DNA from: an uncultured Eubacterium sp.
GTDB lineage: Bacteria; Bacillota; Clostridia; Lachnospirales; Lachnospiraceae
Length of the DNA: 64,000 nt
Assembly: GCA_934320655.1 (NCBI GenBank)
Contig: CAKRFN010000010.1
Coordinates: forward strand, 1-64,000
Direction of reading: 5' to 3'
Part shown: positions 43,683 through 53,114 of the stretch, piece after piece
Numbering within the stretch: the stretch's first letter is position 1
How the letters are laid out: every line of letters begins with the position of its first letter
Translations under genes and position numbers: made by a program
Notes under the pieces: model-generated
Told to the model about the DNA's origin: nothing
Databases searched by the model: none
Seen by the model: the letters and a program-made list of their open reading frames with translations, nothing else

Positions 43683-43749
43683 AATGCAAAATGAAAGTGC
43701 ATCAGAACTTATAAACGAAAGATGTGAAAAGAAAAGGAGGATTTTAGGA

Positions 43750-46700
43750 ATGAAACGGAACGAATTACTGGCAAAATCCCTGACACTGGGACTTGCCGTG
43801 GCGACTGCTGCGACATCCATGAGTGTGCCGGGTGGATTGCTGGCACCGGAGACGGCGTATGCGGAGGATGCGACGACTGCTGAAGGGCAGGATAGAGCAA
43901 AAACGCAAGTGACATTGACGAAACCTGCTGATTTGAAAGAGTCATGGGAATCAGTTGAGGAAGCAACAGCAGGGGAGGATAGCATTGCTGCTGTATTTAA
44001 CAAAGCACAGTTTGACGAAACGCAGACTGCATCAGGTGCAGCGATTCAGGTAAACTGGTATGAGGGAACTGTAAACAAAGATGAGGATCTTACGGCGGCA
44101 ACAAAAGTAGAGCAAATCTCCAAGATCACAAAAGCCGGTGTATATTCTTATGTAGTTGCTTGCGCAGCGGATGCAGATTATACAAGTGACAAGCTGTTTG
44201 GAATAATTAAAGTAGGTAAAGATCTCGGCGAGGCGGCTGTTACATTGAAGGATGGAGAAAACGAGACAACGAGTTTTTCATATACCGGAACAGCAGTAAA
44301 ACCGACGGTAGAGGTGACAGATGTAGATAGCACAAACTATGTCGTAAGCTACAAGGACGAAACTGGTAATCCGATTGAGGCACCTTCGGAAATAGGAACT
44401 TATAAAGTGGTCATTAAACCTTCGGATGCCGGAACCGGAGTTTATTATTGTAGTGTTGAAAAAGAATTTAGCATTGTTGCGGCGACTGCAGTTAAGGTGA
44501 CGACTACAGAAGAACTGAAGAAATATCTTAAGTATGAGGACGCTACCTTTGAGTATACCGGCGAAAATCAGTGGGACTTTAACAAGCGGGTGGAAGAGCA
44601 GGCTGGCTATGAGGAAGAAGAGTTCGATTGGGATATTTCTGTTCAACAGAAGGGGAAAGAGGTCGATTTTATCAATGCCGGAACTTATGATGTTTATGTT
44701 GAGTTGACCGGAAAAACTATTTCTACAGATGGATACGTGAAGATCGGTACAGCAGTCATTAATCCATATGAGACGAAGGCAAGTGATATTACTGAAGTTA
44801 CAGGATATAACGCAACATATGGCGAGCGCTCTTATGATGATGTGTGGTATTGGTGGAAAGGTCCATTGGAGAAGGATCTTTTTACAGTGAAATTTTTGAA
44901 GATAAAAGATGGAAATGGAAATCCTGTAGAGAATGCAGACTATTCCACAGAGTATCCGGAAAATGTGGGAGCAGGAGTTTACCAGATCTATATTGATTAT
45001 GAAGGTGATTCTAATACTACATCTCTTGAAAATATAGATACTGGCAAGACGATTGTAATTAAAAAGAAAACAGAAACTGTTGTTGTCGGACAGAAGGTTG
45101 TGAACAACAGTACGGGTACTGCGATTACGATTGATCTTAGACAGGAGGCTAGTGCATTACCGTGGAATGAAGTTACTTCGGAACCGAAATTTGAGATTAC
45201 CGAAGGCAAAGAGTATCTTGTAGAAAATAGCTTGAAATATGAAAACGGAAAAATCACGGTAGAACTTGATCCGGATAAGATCAAAGACTTTCAGCAGACC
45301 ACAAAAGTTACGGTACGTGTAGATTTTAAGGATAGCTTTAAGAACTATGATGTTGCTGCATTTGATATTCCGATTGTTATTACCTCAAAAGAGGTTGTTA
45401 ATATTACAATCGCTAATGTTACAAATGGCATATTTGGAACATATAGAGATACGGATACGCGGGAACTGAAGTTTACAATTTCTAACTCTTTACATGGGGA
45501 TCTTAAAGAGAAGACTGATTTTGAGATTTCCGAGGTTATTAAGGGTAAAGCAGACACGAGCTGGGGATTTGAGATTACAGATCTGAATGGAACGAAAACA
45601 AACATTGAATATGCAGGCAAGTACAAAGTACACGCAACATATTACGATGGTACTTACTACGGCGAGACCACAGAGGTCATTGTTGTAGAGCCGAAAAAGC
45701 TTGCTGACGTAAACAATGGAGACTTTGATGGTATTCTGATTTTAGATATGAATCCGCTCACTTACAATTTTGAGAATCAGATCGAAGCAATTAAGCAGAA
45801 AGTAAAACTGGCTGAAGGACTGCCTAGTTGGAGGAATGATGTCAAAGCTGGGGATTATGATATCATTATTAGGTATGACGATTCTGATACTATAGAGGCT
45901 GAGGCTGCAGGTTGGTATGAGATATGGATTGCATTCAAGCAAGGAAATTATGTGACAGACGGATCTGTATTTTTTAGTTCAATGCCAATTAACAAAGCTA
46001 CGCTGAATTTATCAGTGGCGGTTGATTCAAAGGGAACACTGACCACCGTTAAAGCTGGTGATTATGTAATTCCGAATGATTGGGTTGATAAGGTGGAATA
46101 TTATCAGGGGGAGACCAAGCTCGACGCGCAACCTACAGCACCGGGCACTTACAAGGTGAAAGTAACCTATGAAGATGAGGATAATCTGACAGCACCGGCA
46201 ACAGGAGAAGCTACCTTTACGATCTCCGGCAGCTCATCCGGTGGAAATACTTCTGGCGGCAGCACATCCGGTGGAAGCAGCTCAGGCGGTTCTTCCGCAG
46301 GTGGTGGAGCGGCTACAACTCCGGCGCAGGACGACAAGAAGGATGATACAACCAAGACCGAGACCAAGCCGGATGGAACGACAGTGACAACCACGGAGAC
46401 AAAGGCGGAGGATGGTTCTGTACAGACAAAGATCGAGCTGAAAAACGATGCGACAGGCGTGGATGCGACTGTAAATGTAACAAAGGATGCACAGGGCAAA
46501 GTCACAAGTGTGACCGCAGAAGCTACCCAGAAATCATCAGATCAGAAGACTGAGATTTCGGCAGCGACTGTTGCACAGATCACAGAGGCAGCAGGTACGA
46601 AGAATGTTGATATTACGACAAAGACTGTTGATGCAGACGGTAAAACCGTGCGCGAGGTCACTGTTAACGCATCTGATCTGACCGCAGGTAAGAAGCTGAA

Positions 46701-47121
46701 GGTTGTTGCAGTAGATCCGAAGACCGGAGAAAAGACACTGGTCAATAAGACCACTTACAAGGTAGCAGCAGACGGCAGTCTGGTGCTGGACGATCTGGGC
46801 GATGCGAACTATGAGGTAGTCACAACATCAGAGGCAAATGCACTCAGTAAGGAAGTCTTAAAGACAATCAAACCGGCGAAACCCAAGGCGACTGTCGCAG
46901 CAGGCAAAAAAGCAAGACTTACGTTAGATGATGCGCTGAACATGGATAATGTCGCAAAGATCACCTACAGAACGAGCAAGAAGTCAGTGGCGACTGTCAA
47001 TTCAAACGGTATGATTACTACCCAAAAAGAAGGAAAGGTAACGATCAAGGCAATCGTTACGCTCAACAACGGCAAGAAGAAAACTGTCAGAATGTCTCTG
47101 ACGGTAAAGAAGAAAAAGTAA
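43750..47121 (+). CDS. Large secreted modular protein with Ig-like domains, paralogue of the 54243 product
   Basis: The start at 43750 follows AAGGAGG; earlier in-frame starts have no site. The 1123-residue protein has a signal peptide (LTLGLAVATAATSMSVPGGL, cleavage near AYAED). A long series of beta-rich modules follows at residues about 45-810, several of which carry the pattern IGTYKVVIK or AGTYDVYVE seen in bacterial Ig-like repeats. A Gly/Ser linker lies near residues 830-855. The C-terminal module of about 265 residues (TKTETKPDGTTVTTTETKAE, DLTAGKKLKVVAVDPKTGEK) ends in a Big_2-like domain (KSVATVNSNGMITTQKEGKV). Signal peptide, linker and C-terminal module are shared with the protein at 54243. 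No sortase signal is present. Probably a surface-bound structural or adhesive protein under control of the XRE repressor (inference). Confidence 0.8.
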   Translation: MKRNELLAKSLTLGLAVATAATSMSVPGGLLAPETAYAEDATTAEGQDRAKTQVTLTKPADLKESWESVEEATAGEDSIAAVFNKAQFDETQTASGAAIQVNWYEGTVNKDEDLTAATKVEQISKITKAGVYSYVVACAADADYTSDKLFGIIKVGKDLGEAAVTLKDGENETTSFSYTGTAVKPTVEVTDVDSTNYVVSYKDETGNPIEAPSEIGTYKVVIKPSDAGTGVYYCSVEKEFSIVAATAVKVTTTEELKKYLKYEDATFEYTGENQWDFNKRVEEQAGYEEEEFDWDISVQQKGKEVDFINAGTYDVYVELTGKTISTDGYVKIGTAVINPYETKASDITEVTGYNATYGERSYDDVWYWWKGPLEKDLFTVKFLKIKDGNGNPVENADYSTEYPENVGAGVYQIYIDYEGDSNTTSLENIDTGKTIVIKKKTETVVVGQKVVNNSTGTAITIDLRQEASALPWNEVTSEPKFEITEGKEYLVENSLKYENGKITVELDPDKIKDFQQTTKVTVRVDFKDSFKNYDVAAFDIPIVITSKEVVNITIANVTNGIFGTYRDTDTRELKFTISNSLHGDLKEKTDFEISEVIKGKADTSWGFEITDLNGTKTNIEYAGKYKVHATYYDGTYYGETTEVIVVEPKKLADVNNGDFDGILILDMNPLTYNFENQIEAIKQKVKLAEGLPSWRNDVKAGDYDIIIRYDDSDTIEAEAAGWYEIWIAFKQGNYVTDGSVFFSSMPINKATLNLSVAVDSKGTLTTVKAGDYVIPNDWVDKVEYYQGETKLDAQPTAPGTYKVKVTYEDEDNLTAPATGEATFTISGSSSGGNTSGGSTSGGSSSGGSSAGGGAATTPAQDDKKDDTTKTETKPDGTTVTTTETKAEDGSVQTKIELKNDATGVDATVNVTKDAQGKVTSVTAEATQKSSDQKTEISAATVAQITEAAGTKNVDITTKTVDADGKTVREVTVNASDLTAGKKLKVVAVDPKTGEKTLVNKTTYKVAADGSLVLDDLGDANYEVVTTSEANALSKEVLKTIKPAKPKATVAAGKKARLTLDDALNMDNVAKITYRTSKKSVATVNSNGMITTQKEGKVTIKAIVTLNNGKKKTVRMSLTVKKKK

Positions 47122-47283
47122 TTGATATTTCTGATCTGGTATACACTTTTTGTGAGGTTATGGATCACATTGACCTATCCGGATATTTTGTAATGAAGGG
47201 ATACAAGACAGGTCGTCCGGGATGTGATAAACAAAAGCTCCTTAAAGTAATACTCTTTGCATTTATGGGAAACATCCGTTTTT

Positions 47284-47343
47284 TTCCGTCCTATAACCTG
47301 TAGTCGGCCAGCTGTGATGAAAGCTGCAGGTTATAGGACGGAA
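47284..47343. repeat. 20-bp inverted repeat in intergenic region
   Basis: TTCCGTCCTATAACCTGTAG (47284-47303) and its complement at 47324-47343 match at 19 of 20 positions around a 20-base loop. It lies between the convergent ends of the secreted protein gene and the AraC gene. The T-run precedes rather than follows the stem on the plus strand, so it is a poor terminator; it may be a small transposon remnant or a large RNA stem. Confidence 0.6.
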
Positions 47344-47388
47344 TCGTTATTAGCTGAGATTTATTAAGAATTTATTTTACAGCCCCTG

Positions 47389-48237
47389 TCATTTACATTC
47401 ATCCTGCGTGTGCCGGAAGGCACTTGGCGACTTTCCGGTATGCCGTTTGAAGGCCTTTGTGAAGGTGAAGGCATCACTGTAACCGACCTTGTTTGCGATA
47501 TCCTGGATGGCGAGATCCGTTTCAAGCAGGAGTCGGGAGGCAATCTTCATACGGTAGACCAGCAGATATTCCTGCAGGGAATATCCGGTGGCATCTTTAA
47601 ACAGCCGCGTCAGATAACTACGATTCAGACCACAGGAAAAGGCGATGTGCTCGATTTTGATTGGTTCTGCATATTTCAGCTGGATATATGAGATCACATT
47701 TTTTACATAGAGCAGAGAGCTGCTCACATTTTTTTCTACCTTGTTCTGAGAGTAATTCACCATATAATCACAGAGTTTATACAAATTGCCGATACAGTAG
47801 TATTCCCGCTGGTAGTGATGAAGTGTATCAAAGGCCAGCTCCTCAATCTCTGCTGCGCAGCCAGTCGGTGTAAAAATGGGATGATCGTAGTCAAGACCGG
47901 CTTCTTTCATAATAGAGATAAACCTCGGCCCTCCAATGTGGAACCATACATATTCCCACGGATCTTCCGTGTCCGCCTGATAAAATGCGCGTGTATTGTC
48001 TGGAATGAGAAAAGCCTGGTGTGAATGAACCGGATATTCCTGTTTACCGTCGAGGATCAGACGCCCCTTTCCTTTTATCACAAAATGCAGAATGCACCGG
48101 TTAACGACATAATGTGTATATGAATAGCCGGGATCACAGGCACAGGTACCAAGTTCATAGAGATAAAAATCATCAGAATTTTCATAGTTGACAAATTTGC
48201 AAAAATCACAGCCATCAAGGCCTTCCAGTTTTGCCAT
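47389..48237 (-). CDS. AraC family regulator of the alpha-galactoside locus (RafR/MsmR-like)
   Basis: The start at 48237 is chosen because GGAGG precedes MAKLEGLD; in-frame ATGs a few codons upstream overlap that site. The 282-residue protein has an N-terminal cupin-like sugar-binding domain (RCILHFVIKGKGRLILDGK, then HQAFLIPDNT) and a C-terminal double helix-turn-helix (HIAFSCGLNRSYLTRLFKD, then AIQDIANKVGYSDAFTFTKA and the AraC signature KRHTGKSPSAFR). It diverges from an alpha-galactosidase gene followed by a sugar ABC importer, the usual order of raffinose/melibiose loci. TGTCA-type sites in front of both (48335, 50665, 50701) are likely its targets. Activation by an alpha-galactoside is inferred from context. 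Confidence 0.88.
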   Translation of the reverse strand: MAKLEGLDGCDFCKFVNYENSDDFYLYELGTCACDPGYSYTHYVVNRCILHFVIKGKGRLILDGKQEYPVHSHQAFLIPDNTRAFYQADTEDPWEYVWFHIGGPRFISIMKEAGLDYDHPIFTPTGCAAEIEELAFDTLHHYQREYYCIGNLYKLCDYMVNYSQNKVEKNVSSSLLYVKNVISYIQLKYAEPIKIEHIAFSCGLNRSYLTRLFKDATGYSLQEYLLVYRMKIASRLLLETDLAIQDIANKVGYSDAFTFTKAFKRHTGKSPSAFRHTQDECK

Positions 48238-48334
48238 AATTTCCTCCATTCTGTCCATTTCCGGGATCAGGCATAGTTAAGAGATACGTATATAGATATT
48301 GTAGTAATATGTGTCTTTCATTACAATAGGCAAA

Positions 48335-48349
48335 TGTCACATTCTGACA
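48335..48349 (+). promoter_or_regulatory. Likely AraC-family operator upstream of the alpha-galactosidase gene
   Basis: TGTCA-CATTC-TGACA, a perfect inverted repeat, lies about 64 bases before the predicted transcription start, where AraC-type activators bind. Similar TGTCA-N5-TGNCA sites precede the transporter genes at 50665 and 50701. Confidence 0.65.
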
Positions 48350-48370
48350 TAAAAAGATCCGATTTTTACA

Positions 48371-48399
48371 TTATCAGCAGGGCGATATTTCTATATAAT
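48371..48399 (+). promoter_or_regulatory. Promoter of the alpha-galactosidase gene
   Basis: TTATCA (48371-48376) and TATAAT (48394-48399) are 17 bases apart. The weak -35 fits an activator-dependent promoter. Confidence 0.6.
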
Positions 48400-48452
48400 A
48401 GATGAGCATCACATACTGACCGCAGAATGTATGAAATGAGAGGAAAAATTAG

Positions 48453-50651
48453 ATGAATATAATTTGGCATGAGAAAACGCAACAGTTTCATCTGTATAAT
48501 GATGAGATCAGTTATATCATGTATGTTCAGCCAAATGGGGAGCTGGGACAGCTGTATTTCGGTAGCAGAATCCATGACAGGGAAGATTTCTCGTATCTGA
48601 CGCACCGCGGAATGAAGCCGATGGTAGCCGTTGATGCGCCGACAGAAGATTTTTCCATGGAGCTTACATGTCAGGAGTATCCCGGGTTTGGTTCGACAGA
48701 TTTTGGGATGCATGCATACGATGTAGAATATGCGGACGGATCAAGAGTCAGCAATTTCAGATATGCATCTCATCAGATCTCTGCCGGAAAGGGAAAACTG
48801 GATGGACTTCCGGCTACCTATGCGGATGAGACGGAAGCAATGACGCTTAGCGTTACATTGATTGATGAACGGTCAATGCTGGAGCTGGAATTATTTTATT
48901 CAATATTTCGGGATTACCCTGTTATTGCGAGAAATGCCTGTTTTCGAAATCAAGGTGAAGAAAAAGTAATATTGCACCGGGCACTTAGCGCCTGCGTGGA
49001 TCTGTCTGATCAGGATTATGAATGGATGCAGTTTTCCGGTGCATGGGCAAGAGAGCGTATACCGGTTGCGCGTAAGATTGAACGTGGAATCATCTCGATT
49101 GAGAGTAAACGCGGTACATCCAGTGCCAATCAGAATCCGTTTGTAATTGTAAAACGGCGCAATACGGATGAATTTTCAGGAGAAGCAATCGGAATGTCAT
49201 TTGTATACAGCGGTAATTTTATCGCGGCAGCTGATGCGGATACCTATGGACGCCTGAGATTGCTTATGGGCATTCATCCGGATACTTTCCGATGGCCGCT
49301 GGAGACATGTGGGACATTTACGACACCAGAAGTGGTGATCGCGTATACGGATATGGGGTTGAACAGCCTGAGCCAGAGCTATCACAATGTATATAATAAT
49401 CATCTGGTCAGGGGATCGTGGAAAAACCAGCCGCGTCCGATCCTGTTAAATAACTGGGAAGCTACTTTTATGGATTTTACGCAGGAAAGTATCTTAAAGA
49501 TCGCATCAAAGGCAAAAGAGGCCGGTGCGGAGCTGTTTGTGCTGGATGATGGATGGTTCGGTGCGCGAAATGATGATTATTCGGGATTAGGAGACTGGGT
49601 AGAAAACAGAGAGAAGCTACCGGGCGGCATGAAGGAACTGGCACAGAAGGTCAATGATCTGGGGCTGAAGTTCGGATTCTGGATTGAGCCGGAGATGGTC
49701 AATCCGGACAGCGATCTCTACCGTGCACATCCTGACTGGGCATATGCGGTACCGGGCAGAACACCGGCACTCGGCAGGCATCAATATGTATTGGATTTTT
49801 CTCGGGAGGAAGTTGTTGATTACGTCTATGGCATGCTGTATCAGGTGATCAATGGCGCAAATATCTCGTATATCAAATGGGATATGAACCGGCCGCTGAC
49901 GGATGTATATTCCAATGGAACACCCGCAGAGCTTCAGGGCTGTGTATCACATAAATATGTACTGGGTGTATACCGGTTATACGAAAAGCTGCTCAGTGCA
50001 TTCCCGGATATATTATTTGAGTCGTGTTCGAGCGGCGGCTCCCGGTTTGATGCAGGAATGTTATATTATGCGCCACAGGCATGGTGCAGCGACAACACAG
50101 ACGCTGTTGACCGCGTACAGATTCAGTATGGAACCTCTTACGGATATCCGGTTTCTTCCATCGGAGCGCATGTTTCGGCAGTTCCGAACCAGCAGACAGG
50201 CAGAACGGTTCCAATCAGCTTCCGGGCAGATGTTGCATGCTTTGGGACCTTTGGTTATGAGCTGGATCTGAACCATATATCAGAAAACGAATTTGAAGAT
50301 GTAAAACAGCAGATTGAATTTGTGAAACACTACAGACAGCTGCTGCAGTTTGGGACGTTTTACCGTCTGATATCACCGTTTGAGACAAATTTGAATGCAT
50401 GGATGGTCGTTTCCAGGGATCGTTCACAGGCGCTGGTAGGTGTATATACGATGCATGCAAGTGTGAATGGGTTACAGGGCAGAGTACGGCTGAGAGGTCT
50501 GGATAAAGACAGACAGTATCACATAAATACATGTACCTATTATGGGGATGAGCTGATGAAAGCAGGTCTTGTGTTAAACGCAGAAAATGCATTGGATTAT
50601 ACACAGGAACAGGACTACAGCTCCTGCATTATTTGTCTGCTGGCTGAATAG
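48453..50651 (+). CDS. Alpha-galactosidase, GH36 family
   Basis: This enzyme hydrolyses terminal alpha-1,6-galactose from raffinose, melibiose and related sugars. The 732-residue protein has the three GH36 parts: an N-terminal beta-supersandwich, a catalytic barrel and a C-terminal beta-domain. In the barrel, nucleophile Asp477 lies in YIKWDMNR, acid/base Asp547 in WCSDNTDAVDR, and the conserved LDDGWFGARNDD and PEMVNPDSDL line the pocket. No signal peptide is present, so it acts inside the cell on sugar imported by the adjacent ABC system. The start follows GAGGAAAAA. It fits the tetrameric clostridial type of about 730 residues. Confidence 0.96.
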   Translation: MNIIWHEKTQQFHLYNDEISYIMYVQPNGELGQLYFGSRIHDREDFSYLTHRGMKPMVAVDAPTEDFSMELTCQEYPGFGSTDFGMHAYDVEYADGSRVSNFRYASHQISAGKGKLDGLPATYADETEAMTLSVTLIDERSMLELELFYSIFRDYPVIARNACFRNQGEEKVILHRALSACVDLSDQDYEWMQFSGAWARERIPVARKIERGIISIESKRGTSSANQNPFVIVKRRNTDEFSGEAIGMSFVYSGNFIAAADADTYGRLRLLMGIHPDTFRWPLETCGTFTTPEVVIAYTDMGLNSLSQSYHNVYNNHLVRGSWKNQPRPILLNNWEATFMDFTQESILKIASKAKEAGAELFVLDDGWFGARNDDYSGLGDWVENREKLPGGMKELAQKVNDLGLKFGFWIEPEMVNPDSDLYRAHPDWAYAVPGRTPALGRHQYVLDFSREEVVDYVYGMLYQVINGANISYIKWDMNRPLTDVYSNGTPAELQGCVSHKYVLGVYRLYEKLLSAFPDILFESCSSGGSRFDAGMLYYAPQAWCSDNTDAVDRVQIQYGTSYGYPVSSIGAHVSAVPNQQTGRTVPISFRADVACFGTFGYELDLNHISENEFEDVKQQIEFVKHYRQLLQFGTFYRLISPFETNLNAWMVVSRDRSQALVGVYTMHASVNGLQGRVRLRGLDKDRQYHINTCTYYGDELMKAGLVLNAENALDYTQEQDYSSCIICLLAE

Positions 50652-50664
50652 AAAGTTGATGAAA

Positions 50665-50715
50665 TGTCACAAAATGGCAGTAACACATAACGAAATACCA
50701 TGTCAATATCTGACT
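50665..50715 (+). promoter_or_regulatory. Two operator-like sites upstream of the sugar ABC transporter genes
   Basis: TGTCA-CAAAA-TGGCA (50665-50679) and TGTCA-ATATC-TGACT (50701-50715) share the TGTCA-N5-TGNCA form of the perfect site in front of the alpha-galactosidase gene. They are 36 bases apart, between the galactosidase stop and the binding-protein start. AraC-type binding is inferred. Confidence 0.6.
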
Positions 50716-50824
50716 TGCACAGTTACAATTTGATTATGCGGTCAGGTAAATTACAGTTGAACTATTATGTAACAGGGGTGTTAAATGTTTCTTTGGTTAT
50801 ACAAATAAAAGGAGGATATTTACT

Positions 50825-52192
50825 ATGAGAAAGAAAGTTATAGCATTGGTATTAAGCGCAGTCACAGCCGTATCCATGGTCGGATGCGGGGTATCAACAG
50901 AGGCACCTGCAGATGAAAGCACATCAAAAGATGACACTGCGGAAGCAGACGATGCAAAGGATGATACTGAGGCAGCGGATGACACGACAGAAGAGCCTGC
51001 CAGTATTGGTTCAAGCAAAGAGGGGGAACTGACGGTTACGATCTGGGATGAGGGACAGAGACCCGGTCTGCAGCAGATCGTGGATGATTGGAGTGCTGAG
51101 TCAGGCATTCAGGCTACCATCAATGTGGTTGACTGGAACAGCTACTGGACATTACTTGAGGCAGGTGCAACGGGAGGTGAGCTTCCGGATGTATTCTGGA
51201 TGCATTCAAATGTTGCACAGCAGTACATGGAGAATGATATGCTCCTTGATCTGACAGACAAAATTAAGGACAGCGACAAGATTGATCTTAATAATTACTA
51301 TGAAGGTATTGTGAATCTGTATCAGTCAGAAGGTAAGCAGTATGCGATACCGAAGGATATCGATACGATTGCGCTCTGGTATAACAAGACAATTTTTGAT
51401 GAGATGGGCGTAGATTATCCGGATGATACGTGGACATGGGATGATTTTGCAGCAGCAGCCAAGAAGCTGACTAATGATGATCATTGGGGCTATGCAATCG
51501 CGCCCGGAAATAATCAGGAAGGATTCTACAATACGATTTATTCAATGGGTGGATATGTTATCAGTGACGACAAGAAGACCTCCGGCTTTGATGATCCAAA
51601 CACCATTAAGGCAATGGAATTCTTTACAGATATGATTAAAGATGGCAGCTGCCCGGATCTGGCAACTGTATCTGAAACCGCTCCGAACGAGCTGCTTTGC
51701 GCAGGCAAGACAGCAATGTCTATCAACGGTTCATGGATGCTGGCAGGCTACCGTGATAACGAGTATGCTGCAGCAAACTGTGATGTGGCAGTTCTTCCTT
51801 ATTATAAAGATCCTTCAGACCGTGTATCTATCTACAACGGACTCGGATGGGCAGCGTCTGCGAATGGAAAGAATACAGATGCAGCATGGTCTTTGATCGA
51901 GTATCTTGGTTCTGAGGAGGCACAGATTAAGCAGGCAGAGCTTGGTGTTACAATGTCAGCTTACAAGGGAACATCCGATGCATGGGTGAACAGTGTGGAT
52001 TGTTTCGACTTGAACGGACATATGAAGATGCTGGATGCAAAATTAGTATTCAGACCTTATTCGAGAGTAACCACTGTATGGGAAGATATGATGACTGAGA
52101 AGCTCAAAGAAGCATGGACAGGTGACAAGGCTACCGCGGATGTCTGCAAGGATATCGCAACTGAGATGAATGCAGCTCTTGCGGAAGAGTAA
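50825..52192 (+). CDS. Sugar ABC transporter substrate-binding lipoprotein
   Basis: The 455-residue protein begins with a lipoprotein signal peptide (SMVGC, lipidated Cys21) after an optimal AGGAGG. A Thr/Asp/Glu-rich linker precedes a family 1 solute-binding domain: LTVTIWDEGQRPGLQQIVDDW, WYNKTIFDEMGVDYPDD, and the C-terminal ARVTTVWEDMMTE-like region. It binds the sugar outside the cell and delivers it to the two permeases encoded next. The neighbouring alpha-galactosidase points to raffinose-type substrates. No ATPase gene is present in the cluster, as usual: such systems share a genome-wide MsmK-type ATPase. Confidence 0.92.
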   Translation: MRKKVIALVLSAVTAVSMVGCGVSTEAPADESTSKDDTAEADDAKDDTEAADDTTEEPASIGSSKEGELTVTIWDEGQRPGLQQIVDDWSAESGIQATINVVDWNSYWTLLEAGATGGELPDVFWMHSNVAQQYMENDMLLDLTDKIKDSDKIDLNNYYEGIVNLYQSEGKQYAIPKDIDTIALWYNKTIFDEMGVDYPDDTWTWDDFAAAAKKLTNDDHWGYAIAPGNNQEGFYNTIYSMGGYVISDDKKTSGFDDPNTIKAMEFFTDMIKDGSCPDLATVSETAPNELLCAGKTAMSINGSWMLAGYRDNEYAAANCDVAVLPYYKDPSDRVSIYNGLGWAASANGKNTDAAWSLIEYLGSEEAQIKQAELGVTMSAYKGTSDAWVNSVDCFDLNGHMKMLDAKLVFRPYSRVTTVWEDMMTEKLKEAWTGDKATADVCKDIATEMNAALAEE

Positions 52193-52203
52193 GGAGAAGA
52201 GTT

Positions 52204-53094
52204 TTGAGTAAAACGAAAATGACTCCCAGGCAAAAAAATGAGACGATCTGGAGCTGGATCTTTATTGCGCCGACGATGATAGGATTGATTGTGCTTAATA
52301 TTATCCCGATTTTCCAGACGATTTATCAGAGTTTTTTCAAAACCGGTGATTTTGGAAAAGGTAATCAGTTTGTAGGACTGGCGAATTACCAGAAAGTGTT
52401 CGGTGATGCAGAGGTCTGGCAGTCGTTATGGAATACAGTAAAGTATGCAGTCGTAGAAGTGCCAATTTCGATTGTGATTGCACTGGTGCTGGCAGTATTT
52501 CTCAATAAAAAGCTTAAGGGAAGGGAAGTTTTTCGTACAATTATGTTTCTTCCTATGATTGTGGCACCGGCTGCGGTTGCTATGGTATGGAAATGGCTGT
52601 ACAATTCCAATTTTGGTCTGATCAATAATGTGTTTGGTATTAAGGTAAACTGGATTTCTAATCCTGACATAGCCATTTATTCGATTGCGGTGATCGGAAT
52701 CTGGAGTGTGATTGGATATAATATGGTACTGTTTCTGGCAGGATTGCAGGAGGTGCCGCGGGATTATTATGAGGCGGCGGCATTGGACGGTGCCAGTGGT
52801 GTACAGCAGTTTTTCCGGATTACCGTACCGCTTATCTCGCCGACGATCTTTTTTGTACTTGTTACCCGTATCATTGCAGCTATGCAGGTATTTGACTTGA
52901 TCTACATGATTATTGACTACAATAATCCGGCGCTCAAGAAGACAGAATCTCTCGTTTACTTGTTCTATAAGTATTCGTTTGAACAGAGTAAGAAGGGATA
53001 TGGCGCAACAGTGATCGTAGTCCTCCTGGCAGTGATTATGGTACTGACAGTGTTCCAGCTCATCGGACAGAAAAAATGGGTTCATTATGATTGA
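52204..53094 (+). CDS. Sugar ABC transporter permease (MsmF-like)
   Basis: The 296-residue protein has six transmembrane helices and the family EAA loop (YEAAALDGASGVQQFFRITVP). TTG is the start codon, with AAGGAG 8 bases upstream and 11 bases after the binding-protein gene. It forms the membrane channel together with the next gene product. It begins with an N-terminal hydrophilic tail and a first helix (WIFIAPTMIGLIVLNIIP), typical of the MalF/MsmF class. Confidence 0.92.
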   Translation: MSKTKMTPRQKNETIWSWIFIAPTMIGLIVLNIIPIFQTIYQSFFKTGDFGKGNQFVGLANYQKVFGDAEVWQSLWNTVKYAVVEVPISIVIALVLAVFLNKKLKGREVFRTIMFLPMIVAPAAVAMVWKWLYNSNFGLINNVFGIKVNWISNPDIAIYSIAVIGIWSVIGYNMVLFLAGLQEVPRDYYEAAALDGASGVQQFFRITVPLISPTIFFVLVTRIIAAMQVFDLIYMIIDYNNPALKKTESLVYLFYKYSFEQSKKGYGATVIVVLLAVIMVLTVFQLIGQKKWVHYD

Positions 53095-53114
53095 GAAAAG
53101 AGGCGATTAAGGAT

